Translations under genes and position numbers: made by a program | Notes under the pieces: model-generated | Told to the model about the DNA's origin: nothing | The model's input: only the letters and a program-made list of their open reading frames with translations | Databases searched by the model: none | DNA from: Candidatus Saccharimonadota bacterium | Lineage (GTDB): Bacteria > Patescibacteriota > Saccharimonadia > Saccharimonadales > UBA4665 | Assembly (NCBI GenBank): GCA_014377525.1 | Contig: JACMPL010000017.1 | Location: 1-64,000, forward strand | DNA length: 64,000 nt | Direction of reading: 5' to 3' | Shown here: positions 26,376 through 34,602 of the stretch, in pieces | Position numbering within the stretch: the first letter of the stretch is position 1 | How the letters are laid out: the number at the start of each line of letters is the position of its first letter

Positions 26376-26786
26376 GTGGCAGAGACTAGTCCTGAGCAAA
26401 AGAAATCAACGGCCAAGCGTTTAGTACGTAACCCGGAAACCTTCCGTGAGCGCGCCCTCAAAGCTGCTAAAGATGGCGATCGACCACGTAAGCGCTCAAA
26501 AGTGCGTGGTGCATTCACCAAAGTTCTCGCACCGATCTTCCGCCCGGTCGGCCGGATTCTGCGCCGGGTTGGTAGGACGAAGCCTATGAGGTTGCTCGGA
26601 AGAATACTTTTCCCAGGTTATATCCGAGGTAGCATCAACGAGCTTCGTCAAGTTGAGTGGCCCGGTAAGCGTGAGAGCCGAGACCTCACTTTCGCGGTTT
26701 TAGTATTCGCGGTAACATTTGGTCTATTTGTATTTGTAGTAGATTTGGGATTAGATAAATTATTTAAACAGGTATTGATAAAATAA
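26376..26786 (+). CDS. secE: preprotein translocase subunit SecE
   Basis: A 136-residue SecE of the one-helix type. The conserved core GSINELRQVEWPGKRESRDL leads into a single membrane helix (FAVLVFAVTFGLFVFVVDLG) and a short tail. The first 75 or so residues are an unusual basic extension rich in Arg, Lys and Pro; most one-helix SecE proteins are about 60 residues. The start is GTG 26376. It is followed at once by nusG (ATG begins at the last base of the stop region), the classical secE-nusG pair. It works in the SecYEG channel. Confidence 0.92.
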   Translation: MAETSPEQKKSTAKRLVRNPETFRERALKAAKDGDRPRKRSKVRGAFTKVLAPIFRPVGRILRRVGRTKPMRLLGRILFPGYIRGSINELRQVEWPGKRESRDLTFAVLVFAVTFGLFVFVVDLGLDKLFKQVLIK

Positions 26787-27334
26787 TGAATAATGTAAAA
26801 CGTTACGACACAACACGACAATGGTACGCAGTGCACACCTATAGTGGTTACGAAGAAACAGTCGCCGAAAGCATTCGACAGCGATCCGAAAGCTTAGACA
26901 TGGGCGATAAAATCTTTCAGGTTTTAGTTCCAAAAGAAAAGATGATCGAGATCAAAAATGGCAAACGCCGTGTCGTCGAAAAGCGCATTTTCCAAGGTTA
27001 TGTGCTAGTTGAGATGAAGCTCTCCGAAGATGCTTGGTACATCGTTCGTAACACGCCAAGTGTCACCGGTTTCGTCGGTAGTGGCACTGATCCAACGCCA
27101 TTAGAGCCCGAAGAAATTGAAAAAATTCAGAAGCGTATGGGACTTGAGCAGCCAAAGCACAAGATCGACTTCAATATTGGTGATGTCGTCAACATAACCG
27201 ATGGTCCTTTCAAGGGCTTTGACGGCTCAATCAATGAAATCGATGCCCAAAAAGGTAAACTTAAAGTTCTAGTCAACATGTTCGGCCGCGAGACGCCAGT
27301 AGAGCTTGATAGCTTACAAGTCAAGCGGGTTTAG
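26786..27334 (+). CDS. nusG: transcription termination/antitermination factor NusG
   Basis: A 182-residue NusG. The NGN domain (about 8-115) begins QWYAVHTYSGYEETVAESIR and has the loop IFQGYVLVEMKLSEDAWYIV; the KOW domain near the C-terminus has NITDGPFKGFDGSINEIDAQ. It binds RNA polymerase and couples transcription to translation. It overlaps the secE stop by one base. Length and motifs are normal. Confidence 0.96.
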   Translation: MNNVKRYDTTRQWYAVHTYSGYEETVAESIRQRSESLDMGDKIFQVLVPKEKMIEIKNGKRRVVEKRIFQGYVLVEMKLSEDAWYIVRNTPSVTGFVGSGTDPTPLEPEEIEKIQKRMGLEQPKHKIDFNIGDVVNITDGPFKGFDGSINEIDAQKGKLKVLVNMFGRETPVELDSLQVKRV

Positions 27335-27341
27335 TTAGTCA

Positions 27342-27737
27342 ATGCACAACCTCGATTCTACTAGAGGTAATATACCTGCCGTTCCTCAGCCAACCGTCGA
27401 TAGCCAAGAAGCGCACATAATTAGCGCCAACAATCTTGATCATGAACTTCGCTTATCTAAGTTTAAGCTTATTAGCACCTTTGCACTTGGTGGTGCTGGA
27501 TGCGCTTTCGCCGGCTCGGCGCTACTAAGCGAGAATCCTAATGCGACATGGCTAATGGCGGCTGCGGCTAGCTGTGCTCTAGGTGCATTAGCGTTCACAA
27601 AATGCGAAACAGACGTATTTGACGACGTTCAATCAATAATTTCAGCACAACAATATCAACTGAACCTGTCAGACAATGCTGCAGCAGATATGCTCAATAG
27701 TGTGCCACCGGTTGGTTATTTTGACAGCGTTGACTAG
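27342..27737 (+). CDS. small membrane protein after nusG
   Basis: A 131-residue protein with a polar N-terminus (1-45), two hydrophobic helices (about 46-65 and 69-87, rich in Ala/Gly/Cys) and a polar C-terminus ending PPVGYFDSVD. It starts seven bases after the nusG stop, so it is probably in the same operon. No family is recognised; the position between nusG and rplK is unusual. Confidence 0.65.
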   Translation: MHNLDSTRGNIPAVPQPTVDSQEAHIISANNLDHELRLSKFKLISTFALGGAGCAFAGSALLSENPNATWLMAAAASCALGALAFTKCETDVFDDVQSIISAQQYQLNLSDNAAADMLNSVPPVGYFDSVD

Positions 27738-27793
27738 TTAGTTTAGATTCAATCGTCGACTGACACATATCCGGCAGCCAGCATAGTCAATTG

Positions 27794-27822
27794 TTGAACA
27801 ATCACACCAAATAAGCTATAAT
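27794..27822 (+). promoter_or_regulatory. sigma70-type promoter of rplK-rplA
   Basis: TTGAAC at 27794-27799 and TATAAT at 27817-27822 with a 17-base spacer, the best promoter in the window. Transcription would start near 27829, giving a leader of about 87 bases before the rplK ATG at 27916, which is preceded by AAAGGAGATAC. The leader may hold autoregulatory structure but none is clear. Confidence 0.8.
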
Positions 27823-27915
27823 AATGATAGTTACACACTACTGTTTATTCAACGGGTAGGAGAATGAGTAGTCAACCTTCAAAGACATGTCATTCGAAAT
27901 AAAGGAGATACAGTC

Positions 27916-28344
27916 ATGGCAAAAGCCGTAAAAGCAAATTTGAAAATGAAAATACCGGCCGGTCGCGCTACTGCAGCTCCTCCAGTTGGTAGTACCCTTG
28001 GCCAGTACGGCGTTAACATGATGGATTTCATCAATCCATTTAATGATATGACTAAAGATTTACAGGGTGCAATTATCACCGCGCACATTACCGTTTACGA
28101 TGACCGTTCGATGACATTTCGTATTGTCGGCATGCCCACTGACGACCGTATACGAGCCGAACTCGGTATCCAAAAAGGATCCGGTAAACCAAACAGCGAA
28201 AAAATCGCTAACAAGCTGACACAAGTACAGCTGACAAAAATCGCCGAAGATAAGGCTCATGACATGAACGCCGATGACATCGAAGCCGTCAAAAAAATGG
28301 TTGCTGGTACTGCACGCAGTATGGGCGTAGAAGTCGAAGCTTAA
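27916..28344 (+). CDS. rplK: 50S ribosomal protein L11
   Basis: A 142-residue L11 of normal length. The N-terminal domain has KMKIPAGRATAAPPVGSTLG and QYGVNMMDFINPFNDMTKD. The RNA-binding C-terminal domain has QLTKIAEDKAHDMNADDIEA and ends MVAGTARSMGVEVEA. It binds 23S rRNA at the GTPase-associated centre with L10/L12. It has a strong ribosome binding site (AAAGGAG). It is first gene of the rplK-rplA operon. Confidence 0.97.
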   Translation: MAKAVKANLKMKIPAGRATAAPPVGSTLGQYGVNMMDFINPFNDMTKDLQGAIITAHITVYDDRSMTFRIVGMPTDDRIRAELGIQKGSGKPNSEKIANKLTQVQLTKIAEDKAHDMNADDIEAVKKMVAGTARSMGVEVEA

Positions 28345-28414
28345 ATTTTATATTGATCACTAGTAATTAATTTGTGGGAGAGCATTGCTCGTTAGCACCA
28401 CGAAGGAGAACGCC

Positions 28415-29398
28415 ATGGCAGAAGCCAAGAAGAAAACCACCGCAAAAGCCAAAACTACCAAAGTTAAAGCAGCCATCGCCGATGATCAAGATATCGCAGT
28501 CATCGCCAGCGAAGTAATCGTTGAGACAATAGATGCTGAAACTAAACCGGTGATCACAGAAGCGCCAAAAGAAAAGAAGCTTGCTAAAGCCGGGAAGCGA
28601 AGTGCGAAGGCAATTGAGGCAGTCGAAGAGAAAGTCGCAAAAGAAGAGCGCAAAGAGTCTGATGATGATGCCGAGAAGCCGAAGCAACATAGTAATCCAA
28701 CCCGCTCGCGATTAGCTCGACGCGGTAAAAACTTCCGCAAGAATGCCGAAGCTGTTGAAGTTGGTAAAATTTATGAACTTAAAGAGGCTATAGCGATTGC
28801 GCAGAAGACCAGCCACGTAAAGTTTGATGCTAGCGTCGAATTACACGTCAATCTTAACGTTGACCCCCGCCACGCTGACCAGAATATCCGCGATAATTTA
28901 GTTCTTCCGGCTGGTACCGGTAAGTCTATCCGTGTCGCCGTCTTAACAGACGATGCTGCCGCTGCCACAAAAGCGGGCGCTGACTTCGCAGGAAACGAAG
29001 AACTACTGGCACAACTCGATAAGAATCAAATGAACTTTGATATCCTGATTGCCGTGCCAACTCTGATGGCAAAACTCGGTAAGTACGCTCGTATGCTAGG
29101 GCCACGCGGCCTGATGCCTAACCCTAAAAGTGGTACGGTTACGACCGATGTTGCCAAAGCCGTCAAAGAGGCCAAGGCTGGACGAGTTGAATATCGTGTC
29201 GACAGCACCGGTATTGTACACCTTGCAGTGGGCAAAGTCAGCTTTACCGAAGCACAGCTCATGGAGAATGTTCAAGCCGTGCTCCAAAGCATCAAAAACA
29301 ATAAGCCAGCAAGTGTTAAGGGTAGCTATTTTAAAGTAGTCCACTTAGCAACGTCGATGGGGCCATCAGTTACGGTTGATCTCTCAAGCGTCAACTAA
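28415..29398 (+). CDS. rplA: 50S ribosomal protein L1 with long N-terminal extension
   Basis: 327 residues. The L1 body starts near residue 95 ([20 protein letters not shown]) and includes [34 protein letters not shown] and the usual C-terminus. The first 95 residues are an extra Ala/Lys/Glu-rich, low-complexity tail ([20 protein letters not shown] onward) absent from typical L1 (about 230). ATG 28415 is chosen over ATG-like starts at 28385 because AAGGAGAA lies directly before it. It binds the L1 stalk of 23S rRNA and often represses its own operon. Confidence 0.95.
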   Translation: MAEAKKKTTAKAKTTKVKAAIADDQDIAVIASEVIVETIDAETKPVITEAPKEKKLAKAGKRSAKAIEAVEEKVAKEERKESDDDAEKPKQHSNPTRSRLARRGKNFRKNAEAVEVGKIYELKEAIAIAQKTSHVKFDASVELHVNLNVDPRHADQNIRDNLVLPAGTGKSIRVAVLTDDAAAATKAGADFAGNEELLAQLDKNQMNFDILIAVPTLMAKLGKYARMLGPRGLMPNPKSGTVTTDVAKAVKEAKAGRVEYRVDSTGIVHLAVGKVSFTEAQLMENVQAVLQSIKNNKPASVKGSYFKVVHLATSMGPSVTVDLSSVN

Positions 29399-29418
29399 TC
29401 CTCGACATTTTTCAAAAA

Positions 29419-29443
29419 GCCGCGCACTGAGCGCGGCTTTTTT
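29419..29443 (+). terminator. terminator of rplK-rplA
   Basis: GCCGCGC (29419-29425), loop ACTGA, GCGCGGC (29431-29437), then six T. A strong rho-independent terminator 20 bases after the rplA stop, which separates it from the dcd operon. Confidence 0.92.
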
Positions 29444-29529
29444 GTTACAAATTTTCTAAACCGGTGCTAAAGACGTAAGCATAAGCCTCTTTGACACGTA
29501 TTTGCGTAAAAATCACATTATTATTCTAC

Positions 29530-29558
29530 TTGCGGTAATTCTCAGTGAACTCTACAAT
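29530..29558 (+). promoter_or_regulatory. probable promoter of the dcd-tmk-thyX operon
   Basis: TTGCGG (29530-29535) and TACAAT (29553-29558), spacer 17. It lies 24 bases before the GTG start of dcd, with GTGGAGGTTT as a strong ribosome binding site. A second TTGACA at 29491 has only a weak partner. Confidence 0.5.
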
Positions 29559-29581
29559 AAGACGAAACGTGGAGGTTTAAC

Positions 29582-30295
29582 GTGGCTGTTTTTAGCAATA
29601 CACAAATTCGTCAAGCGGTGGGCGATGGTCATATTGTTTGTCATCCGTTCGAACCAAAGCATGTCAGCCATGCTAGTTTAGATGTGACCCTTGGTTACTA
29701 TTACTACCGGACCGAGAAGATGCATGATCGAACTATTTATAACCCGTTCGATAAAGAAGACGTTGAGCGCTATTTCGATGGCCCTTACAAAGCCATGCCA
29801 CACGGCGAATGGGCTAAATTGAACGGTTTTAAGCCGGTTGCAAATATACCACTCGACCATCCTGTTATCAGCCTGAAGCCAGGCGAACGAATTCTAGCCC
29901 ATACCCATGAATTCTTTGGTATCAAGCCGCCTGGAGCCTGCGAAGTTCGAAGTCGCTCCAGCTGGGGCCGTAACGGCGTGGCAGTTTGCTTTGACGCAGG
30001 CTGGATTGACCCCGGTTATATCAACCGCTTAACGTTAGAAGTTTACAATCTAAACGAACGCGAAACGGTGTTATTGCCTGTTGGTGAACGCTTTGCTCAA
30101 ATTATTTTCCACCAAACCGGCGAAGTCGACGGTAATTATGGTGCTGGCCGGGACGGCAACTTCAGTGGTAAGTACCAGCAGGGAACCGACTTGGAAACAA
30201 TTATCAAAACCTGGTCGCCAGATATGATGCTGCCAAAAGCCTACAAAGACGTCCGCATGATGCCCGTAAAAATAGAGGGGCTGCCATATGAGTAG
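29582..30295 (+). CDS. dcd: dCTP deaminase-like dUTPase-superfamily enzyme
   Basis: A 237-residue Dcd/dUTPase-fold protein: HASLDVTLG, then EVRSRSSWGRNGVAVCFDAG with IDPGYINRLTLEVYNLN, then FAQIIFHQTGEVDGNYG and GKYQQGTDLE. The RSSxxR motif and the downstream glutamate (LTLEVYN) fit dCTP deaminase, which feeds dUTP/dUMP to thymidylate synthesis; a bifunctional deaminase-dUTPase is possible. It is longer than E. coli Dcd (193) through an insert near residues 55-80. The start is GTG with GGAGG. It overlaps the next gene by eight bases, forming a pyrimidine operon. Confidence 0.87.
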   Translation: MAVFSNTQIRQAVGDGHIVCHPFEPKHVSHASLDVTLGYYYYRTEKMHDRTIYNPFDKEDVERYFDGPYKAMPHGEWAKLNGFKPVANIPLDHPVISLKPGERILAHTHEFFGIKPPGACEVRSRSSWGRNGVAVCFDAGWIDPGYINRLTLEVYNLNERETVLLPVGERFAQIIFHQTGEVDGNYGAGRDGNFSGKYQQGTDLETIIKTWSPDMMLPKAYKDVRMMPVKIEGLPYE

Positions 30296-30881
30296 GGGGA
30301 AATTGATCGTCATAGAAGGAGCACCGGAAACTGGTAAACAGGACCAAGCAGAACTATTGCGAAATCATTTACGGAAAAAATTAGGCATTACAGCAATGTA
30401 CGAGGGTAACCTTCGTGGTAGTGATTTTGACGCCAAATCACTCGACTTATTAAAAGGTGTAACTGAAGAAGCAACACTGTCAAAACACCTTCTGAGAGCG
30501 GCTCGCTTGGCTCATCGCATGGAAACGATCGTTTCGCCAAGCCTCGAATTAGGCGAAAATGTTATTATGACCCGCAGTTGGCTCAGTATCGCCGTTGAAA
30601 ACCCACTTAGCGTCAGTGCTCTTAAACGGCGTCAGGCTGATACTATGGCAACCTATGGTCAATTTGTGCAACCGGATTTGTTAGTATTGCTGCTCGCTCA
30701 AGCTCCCAATCGATCAGCGCTCAGTACACGGTACAGCTCAACAGGTTTTGCAACCATAGACGCACGCTACGGAGTGTATGCTACTGACCCTAACATTCAC
30801 TCGATTATCGTCGACGCCCGAGATGTATTGCAATTCAAAATTCAGAACCTCGTCGAAACTACATTAGGCATTACACCATGA
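30288..30881 (+). CDS. degenerate thymidylate kinase paralogue
   Basis: A 197-residue protein with a thymidylate-kinase fold: KLIVIEGAPETGKQDQAELL at the P-loop, a helical core and VQPDLLVLLLAQ near the end. The Walker A ends GK-Q instead of GK-T/S, and the DRY/H catalytic segment is replaced by MTRSWLSIAV. So it is probably inactive as a kinase or has a changed substrate. It is sandwiched between dcd (8-base overlap) and the tmk-thyX fusion (ATGA overlap), suggesting a structural or regulatory partner of the real kinase. Confidence 0.75.
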   Translation: MSRGKLIVIEGAPETGKQDQAELLRNHLRKKLGITAMYEGNLRGSDFDAKSLDLLKGVTEEATLSKHLLRAARLAHRMETIVSPSLELGENVIMTRSWLSIAVENPLSVSALKRRQADTMATYGQFVQPDLLVLLLAQAPNRSALSTRYSSTGFATIDARYGVYATDPNIHSIIVDARDVLQFKIQNLVETTLGITP

Positions 30882-33232
30882 GTGGCAAATACATCGTAAT
30901 CGAGGGTCCTGAGGGTGTTGGTAAAACGACTCAGCTACTTGAGCTTGCGAGGCGTTTACAAGCCGCCGGGTTCCCGGTTCGTACACTACGGGAACCGGAT
31001 AGCCAGAGCGATCTGACCGCCCGTGCGATACGTCAGCTTACCCAAGATCCACGCTATCCCATGAACACACGTACTGAGGTGCTACTATACAATGCCGCAC
31101 GAGCCCAATCATTGCAGGTCATCAAGCAAAGTATCGATCAAGGCGTTATCTGCCTGGTAGATAGAAACTATCTGACAACCCTCGCTATTCAATATTACGG
31201 CCGTGGCGATGTACCGGATTACGCAACAATCAATACGATAATCAAATTTGCAGTCGGCGATATGGAGCCAGATCTCTGCATTGTGCTCGATGCGCCAGCT
31301 GCAATTCTGAAAGAACGTGTTGCTGGACGTTACGCCGGCGAACGGTTTGATGATCTTGATGAAAAATTTTTAGAGCGAGTCCGGGCTGGCTACTTATGGG
31401 AGGCCCATAACCGCAACCTTCCCGTCATCTTTGCAACCAAGCCAGCCCAGGAAGTTACCGAAGAAGTTTGGAAATTAGTAAGCCAAACGCTAGCTGCTCG
31501 CGAACCTACTTCTGGTCAGTCGTTACCACCAGTTGCACCAACCCATGAACCGCCCGTAAAATTATCGGCAACTCCAGCCGTTGTTTCTAGCCCTAATCAG
31601 TTACAAACTTTAGCTCAACAGAGCGTAGCGCAGTCAGCTACCCACCAAAAACTTGCCGAAAAAGGTGAGGATGGTCGCTTTACTATTACAACTGCTGGAA
31701 AAGCCTATCTTAAAACAGCCGTCACAAATGTCGAAGGTAACGTCTACGCCTTTACTGACAAACTAACGCCCGTAACCATTGCTGCTGCTATGGCAAGACT
31801 AAGCCGCCGCAGTGATGATATGCGTATCACTATCTTGGATGAATTTGCTGGCCAAGCAGGCAAAGATGAGAAGCTCTTACAACGCGTCATTAGCGCATAC
31901 GGCGATGATTCAGTTCAACAATTGGCAGGCATTCATATGGTTGTCGAAGGCGCTAGCAATCTACTTACTAAAAAATTAGAATGGGGTCGGCTCGGTTCGT
32001 ACCTCGAGCAATCGACTCGCTACATTTATTTTGATCAGAAGGACGACAGCGGTAAGTATCGTTACTTTGTGCCCAAGCAATTGAACGACGATGTCAAAGC
32101 AAAGTACATCAACGCTATGGATCAGATATTTGATCGTTATTCGACAATGGTACGCGAACTAACTAGCTACGTACGTAACAAGTCAGCCACCCCAGAAGTA
32201 GAGCGGGATGTCGCATGGCAGGGCGCCACTCGAGCCCAAGCTTGTGATGCTATCCGGCCAGTGCTACCAGTTGCCACAAAATCGACCGTTGGCATCTTTG
32301 CCTCTGGTCAAGCTCTAGAGAGCCTCATAATGCATCTGCTTGGCGATGAATTACTCGAAGCATCAGTGACAGGCAAATCAATCTTGGCCGAAGCCCGTAA
32401 AGTTGCACCCGCTTTCTTCGAACGAGCCGACAAACCGGAACGTGGTGGTGCTACTATTGCTTACCGCGCCGAAACAACAGCTCAAGTCGCCCAGTTAGCT
32501 AACAAGCACTTACCAACTAACCATGCCGTTGATAGTATCGAGGATGTTACACTAACAGATTTTTGGCCACGGAATGAGCTATCGCTTGTGCCAGACATGC
32601 TGTATGAACACAGTAACCTGTCACTGACAGCCATACAAGCAGCCGTTGGCACATGGACCTACGAACAAAAATTAGAAGTATTTGATGCTTACATGGGAGA
32701 TCGGCTTAATCGTCGACATCGGCCGGGCCGAGCAATCGAAAAAGCTCATTACAGCTGGGACCTTGTTTGTGATTACGCTATCTTCAGAGACTTACAGCGC
32801 CACCGAATGGTTGACGATCTAGCATGGCAGCAATTAACACCCCGCTATGGCTACGAAATTCCGAAGCTAGTTGAAGATGCCGGACTGGCTGATACATTTG
32901 AAGAGTGTTTTCAAATTAGCCTCAAGCTTCATAGCTTGCTCCAGCAATCTGGGTATGGTTTAGAGGCGCAATATGCCACGCTTCTCGGCCACCGTATGCG
33001 TTGGAAAATAACCTACAACGCCCGCGAAGCATTCCATTTGCATGAGATCCGGACGAGCCCTCAAGGCCATCCCGGCTACCGCAAACTAATCATGCAAATG
33101 CACCAGAAACTTGCCGAAGCTCACCCAATGATGGCCGAAGCAATGAAATTCGTTAATACCGGCGAAGACGAGGAGTTAACTCGACTTGCCGCCGAACGCT
33201 ACACGCAGTTCAAATTACAGCAGCTTGGCTAA
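30878..33232 (+). CDS. fused thymidylate kinase and tandem ThyX protein
   Basis: 784 residues. Residues 1-205 are an intact thymidylate kinase: VIEGPEGVGKTTQ (Walker A), TLREPDSQ, VDRNYLTTLAIQYYG and PDLCIVLDAPA. A Pro/Ala/Gln linker (210-255) follows. Residues 260-784 are two ThyX-like repeats: the first has KKLEWGRLGSYLEQSTRYIY, the second FRDLQRHRMVDDLAWQQLTP with RYGYEIP and MRWKITYNAREAFHLHEIRT. Only the second keeps RHR, and neither has the full RHRx7S. It could make dTMP from dUMP with folate and FAD, then phosphorylate it to dTDP. Confidence 0.85.
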   Translation: MSGKYIVIEGPEGVGKTTQLLELARRLQAAGFPVRTLREPDSQSDLTARAIRQLTQDPRYPMNTRTEVLLYNAARAQSLQVIKQSIDQGVICLVDRNYLTTLAIQYYGRGDVPDYATINTIIKFAVGDMEPDLCIVLDAPAAILKERVAGRYAGERFDDLDEKFLERVRAGYLWEAHNRNLPVIFATKPAQEVTEEVWKLVSQTLAAREPTSGQSLPPVAPTHEPPVKLSATPAVVSSPNQLQTLAQQSVAQSATHQKLAEKGEDGRFTITTAGKAYLKTAVTNVEGNVYAFTDKLTPVTIAAAMARLSRRSDDMRITILDEFAGQAGKDEKLLQRVISAYGDDSVQQLAGIHMVVEGASNLLTKKLEWGRLGSYLEQSTRYIYFDQKDDSGKYRYFVPKQLNDDVKAKYINAMDQIFDRYSTMVRELTSYVRNKSATPEVERDVAWQGATRAQACDAIRPVLPVATKSTVGIFASGQALESLIMHLLGDELLEASVTGKSILAEARKVAPAFFERADKPERGGATIAYRAETTAQVAQLANKHLPTNHAVDSIEDVTLTDFWPRNELSLVPDMLYEHSNLSLTAIQAAVGTWTYEQKLEVFDAYMGDRLNRRHRPGRAIEKAHYSWDLVCDYAIFRDLQRHRMVDDLAWQQLTPRYGYEIPKLVEDAGLADTFEECFQISLKLHSLLQQSGYGLEAQYATLLGHRMRWKITYNAREAFHLHEIRTSPQGHPGYRKLIMQMHQKLAEAHPMMAEAMKFVNTGEDEELTRLAAERYTQFKLQQLG

Positions 33233-33244
33233 TTTAAAGCCTTG

Positions 33245-33274
33245 TAAAGAGCGTCTGAAATAGGACGCTCTTTA
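33245..33274. terminator. bidirectional terminator after tmk-thyX
   Basis: TAAAGAGCGTC (33245-33255), loop TGAAATAG, GACGCTCTTTA (33264-33274): an 11-bp perfect stem with A-run and T-run ends. It lies between the convergent tmk-thyX gene and the minus-strand gene ending at 33291. Confidence 0.8.
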
Positions 33275-33290
33275 CCGGACAATAGCTTTA

Positions 33291-33716
33291 CTACCGAATA
33301 CTTCCGTAGTGTTTTACTCCAGCTTTCTTGGCGACGCCGAACCATTGAGCAATAGTAGTAGCTACTTCATTTGTCCTGAAACTCTCCTCAGTGAACGCTT
33401 TATAGTCATTGCACACGTTACCATTGACGTCAGTTGATTTACGGACAATTCTTAAATCTTGCTCTATTTCAAGATTATCATCAGCCAAAACACTAAATAG
33501 TAAATGCCCAGTACCCGCCTCTATTTGTTCGGCTGCACCAATATTTCTTAACAAGATCATCTCATCAATTCGTGTGTCTGAACAAAATCTAAAATCAACA
33601 ACTGTTAGGGCTGCCTTAGATAGTTCAACTAACTTATAGTATGTGATCATAGCTATCTCACCGAAGCGCTCAGAGGTTACGGTTGGCACGAATTTAGTAT
33701 GTTCTGTTGTTGTCAT
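33291..33716 (-). CDS. hypothetical soluble protein
   Basis: A 141-residue protein (MTTTEHTKFVPTVTSERFGE onward) with alternating strands and helices: a helix MITYYKLVELSKAALTV, strands VDFRFCSDTRID and GHLLFSVLADDNLEIEQD, and a helical end EVATTIAQWFGVAKKAGVKH. No signal peptide and no family recognised. It stands alone in reverse between the dTTP operon and rplJ. A hairpin with a T-run lies just above its start (33731-33763), hinting at attenuation. Confidence 0.62.
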   Translation of the reverse strand: MTTTEHTKFVPTVTSERFGEIAMITYYKLVELSKAALTVVDFRFCSDTRIDEMILLRNIGAAEQIEAGTGHLLFSVLADDNLEIEQDLRIVRKSTDVNGNVCNDYKAFTEESFRTNEVATTIAQWFGVAKKAGVKHYGSIR

Positions 33717-33730
33717 AATCTTTCTCTCAA

Positions 33731-33763
33731 AAAAAACGAATCCCTTGTTGGAATTCGGTTTTT
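33731..33763 (-). promoter_or_regulatory. hairpin in the leader of the 33291 gene
   Basis: Read on the minus strand, AAAAACCGAATTCC and GGATTCGTTTTTT pair with two bulges around a short loop, ending in a T-run 14 bases before ATG 33716. This has terminator form but sits upstream of the gene, so it could be an attenuator or the end of an unseen transcript. On the plus strand it could also act as a weak terminator. Confidence 0.4.
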
Positions 33764-34056
33764 GTTATTTACAATTTTGTGGTGGGCCGAATTCCAGTTA
33801 AGCATAGAAAATGCGAAGCATAAGCTTGCAAGAAATTTGTGACCAGTTAAAAGTGTTTATACTCACATGCTAAACGTTACACTAAATCGATGTAAATTGC
33901 AAAACTATTTAATTAACCATTTGTGTAGGCACTACTAAGTTCTAGGTGAGTTCTGAAGAACAATAATGTGCCATAGCGGACTACCCTACTTCGTAGTAGA
34001 CAAATCGCTAAAATATGTTTGACAACGTGATGGCTATTGGCGTAGCCTAGGGCGCA
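33764..34056. other. 293-base gap with possible promoter
   Basis: No gene seen. TTGACA at 34019-34024 is a good -35 hexamer but its -10 partner is weak (TAGCCT near 34043). It probably serves the small gene starting at 34057. The remainder is AT-rich without repeats or RNA genes. Confidence 0.35.
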
Positions 34057-34344
34057 ATGAGAGAATACAAGAATCAAAAGGAGTTCTACGGCTGCAGGTC
34101 GTACGTTGAGCGCACAACAGGAGAGTCGCGCGATGCATTAGCTGTCGAAGTCCTCGTGCCGATAAGTTTGGAACAGGCGCAAGACGCAGTGGCATTTAGC
34201 GGCAATGAGCATCTAACGGCCTATGTCGGATCAAGCGAGCTGGGACATATTATAACTGCCGCTGCCAAGCTTTTGATAAAAGGAGCACCGAGTGTTGACG
34301 CTGCAATAGTGGATTATGTGACTAATGGCCCTTGGGACACTTGA
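34057..34344 (+). CDS. small hypothetical protein upstream of rplJ
   Basis: A 95-residue soluble protein (MREYKNQKEFYGCRSYVERT onward) with a strand-helix-strand start (ALAVEVLVPISLEQAQDAVA) and a helical second half (LGHIITAAAKLLIKGAPSVD). No family recognised. Its stop overlaps the proposed -35 hexamer of the rplJ promoter, so it is transcribed separately or reads through into the L10 leader. ATG 34057 has no clear Shine-Dalgarno. Confidence 0.6.
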   Translation: MREYKNQKEFYGCRSYVERTTGESRDALAVEVLVPISLEQAQDAVAFSGNEHLTAYVGSSELGHIITAAAKLLIKGAPSVDAAIVDYVTNGPWDT

Positions 34345-34369
34345 TTTCAAGGCCTTAACAGGGTAATAT
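34341..34369 (+). promoter_or_regulatory. probable promoter of rplJ-rplL
   Basis: TTGATT (34341-34346) and TAATAT (34364-34369), spacer 17. Initiation near 34376 would place the L10 leader structure at the very 5' end of the mRNA, as expected for this regulatory RNA. Confidence 0.5.
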
Positions 34370-34375
34370 AGTCAT

Positions 34376-34602
34376 AAGTTGCCAGAGACAGCGACAGGAA
34401 TGTTAGAATATTTGCTAATAATCCTTAATCAGTCGCCGAGGTACAAACAAACTCCGTATGGAGCGTTTGCACGTCTTTTGGTCAATTTCATACTGATTCC
34501 AAGGCGTATTTGTTTGGCAACGGTTAATTGGGCGCTACTACGGTCGAAGGTAGCGCCGGATGCAGCAATGCGTTCATAAGCCACATTAAGTAGGAGACCT
34601 AC
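34376..34602 (+). ncRNA. L10 leader (autoregulatory RNA of rplJ-rplL)
   Basis: The segment TTGCCAGAGACAGCGACAGG (from 34379) followed about 40 bases later by AATCAGTCGCCGAGGTAC matches the L10-leader core. AGACAG and CCGAGG face each other, and GCGAC pairs with GTCGC. A GC-rich hairpin follows at 34531-34557 (GGCGCTAC/GTAGCGCC). In other bacteria the L10(L12)4 complex binds this element and represses the operon. A 66-codon open frame at 34379-34579 lies within it and is not a gene. Confidence 0.75.

Noticed and set aside
34379-34579. 66-codon plus-strand open frame before rplJ
   Set aside because: It lies wholly inside the L10 leader structure, with odd composition and no ribosome binding site.
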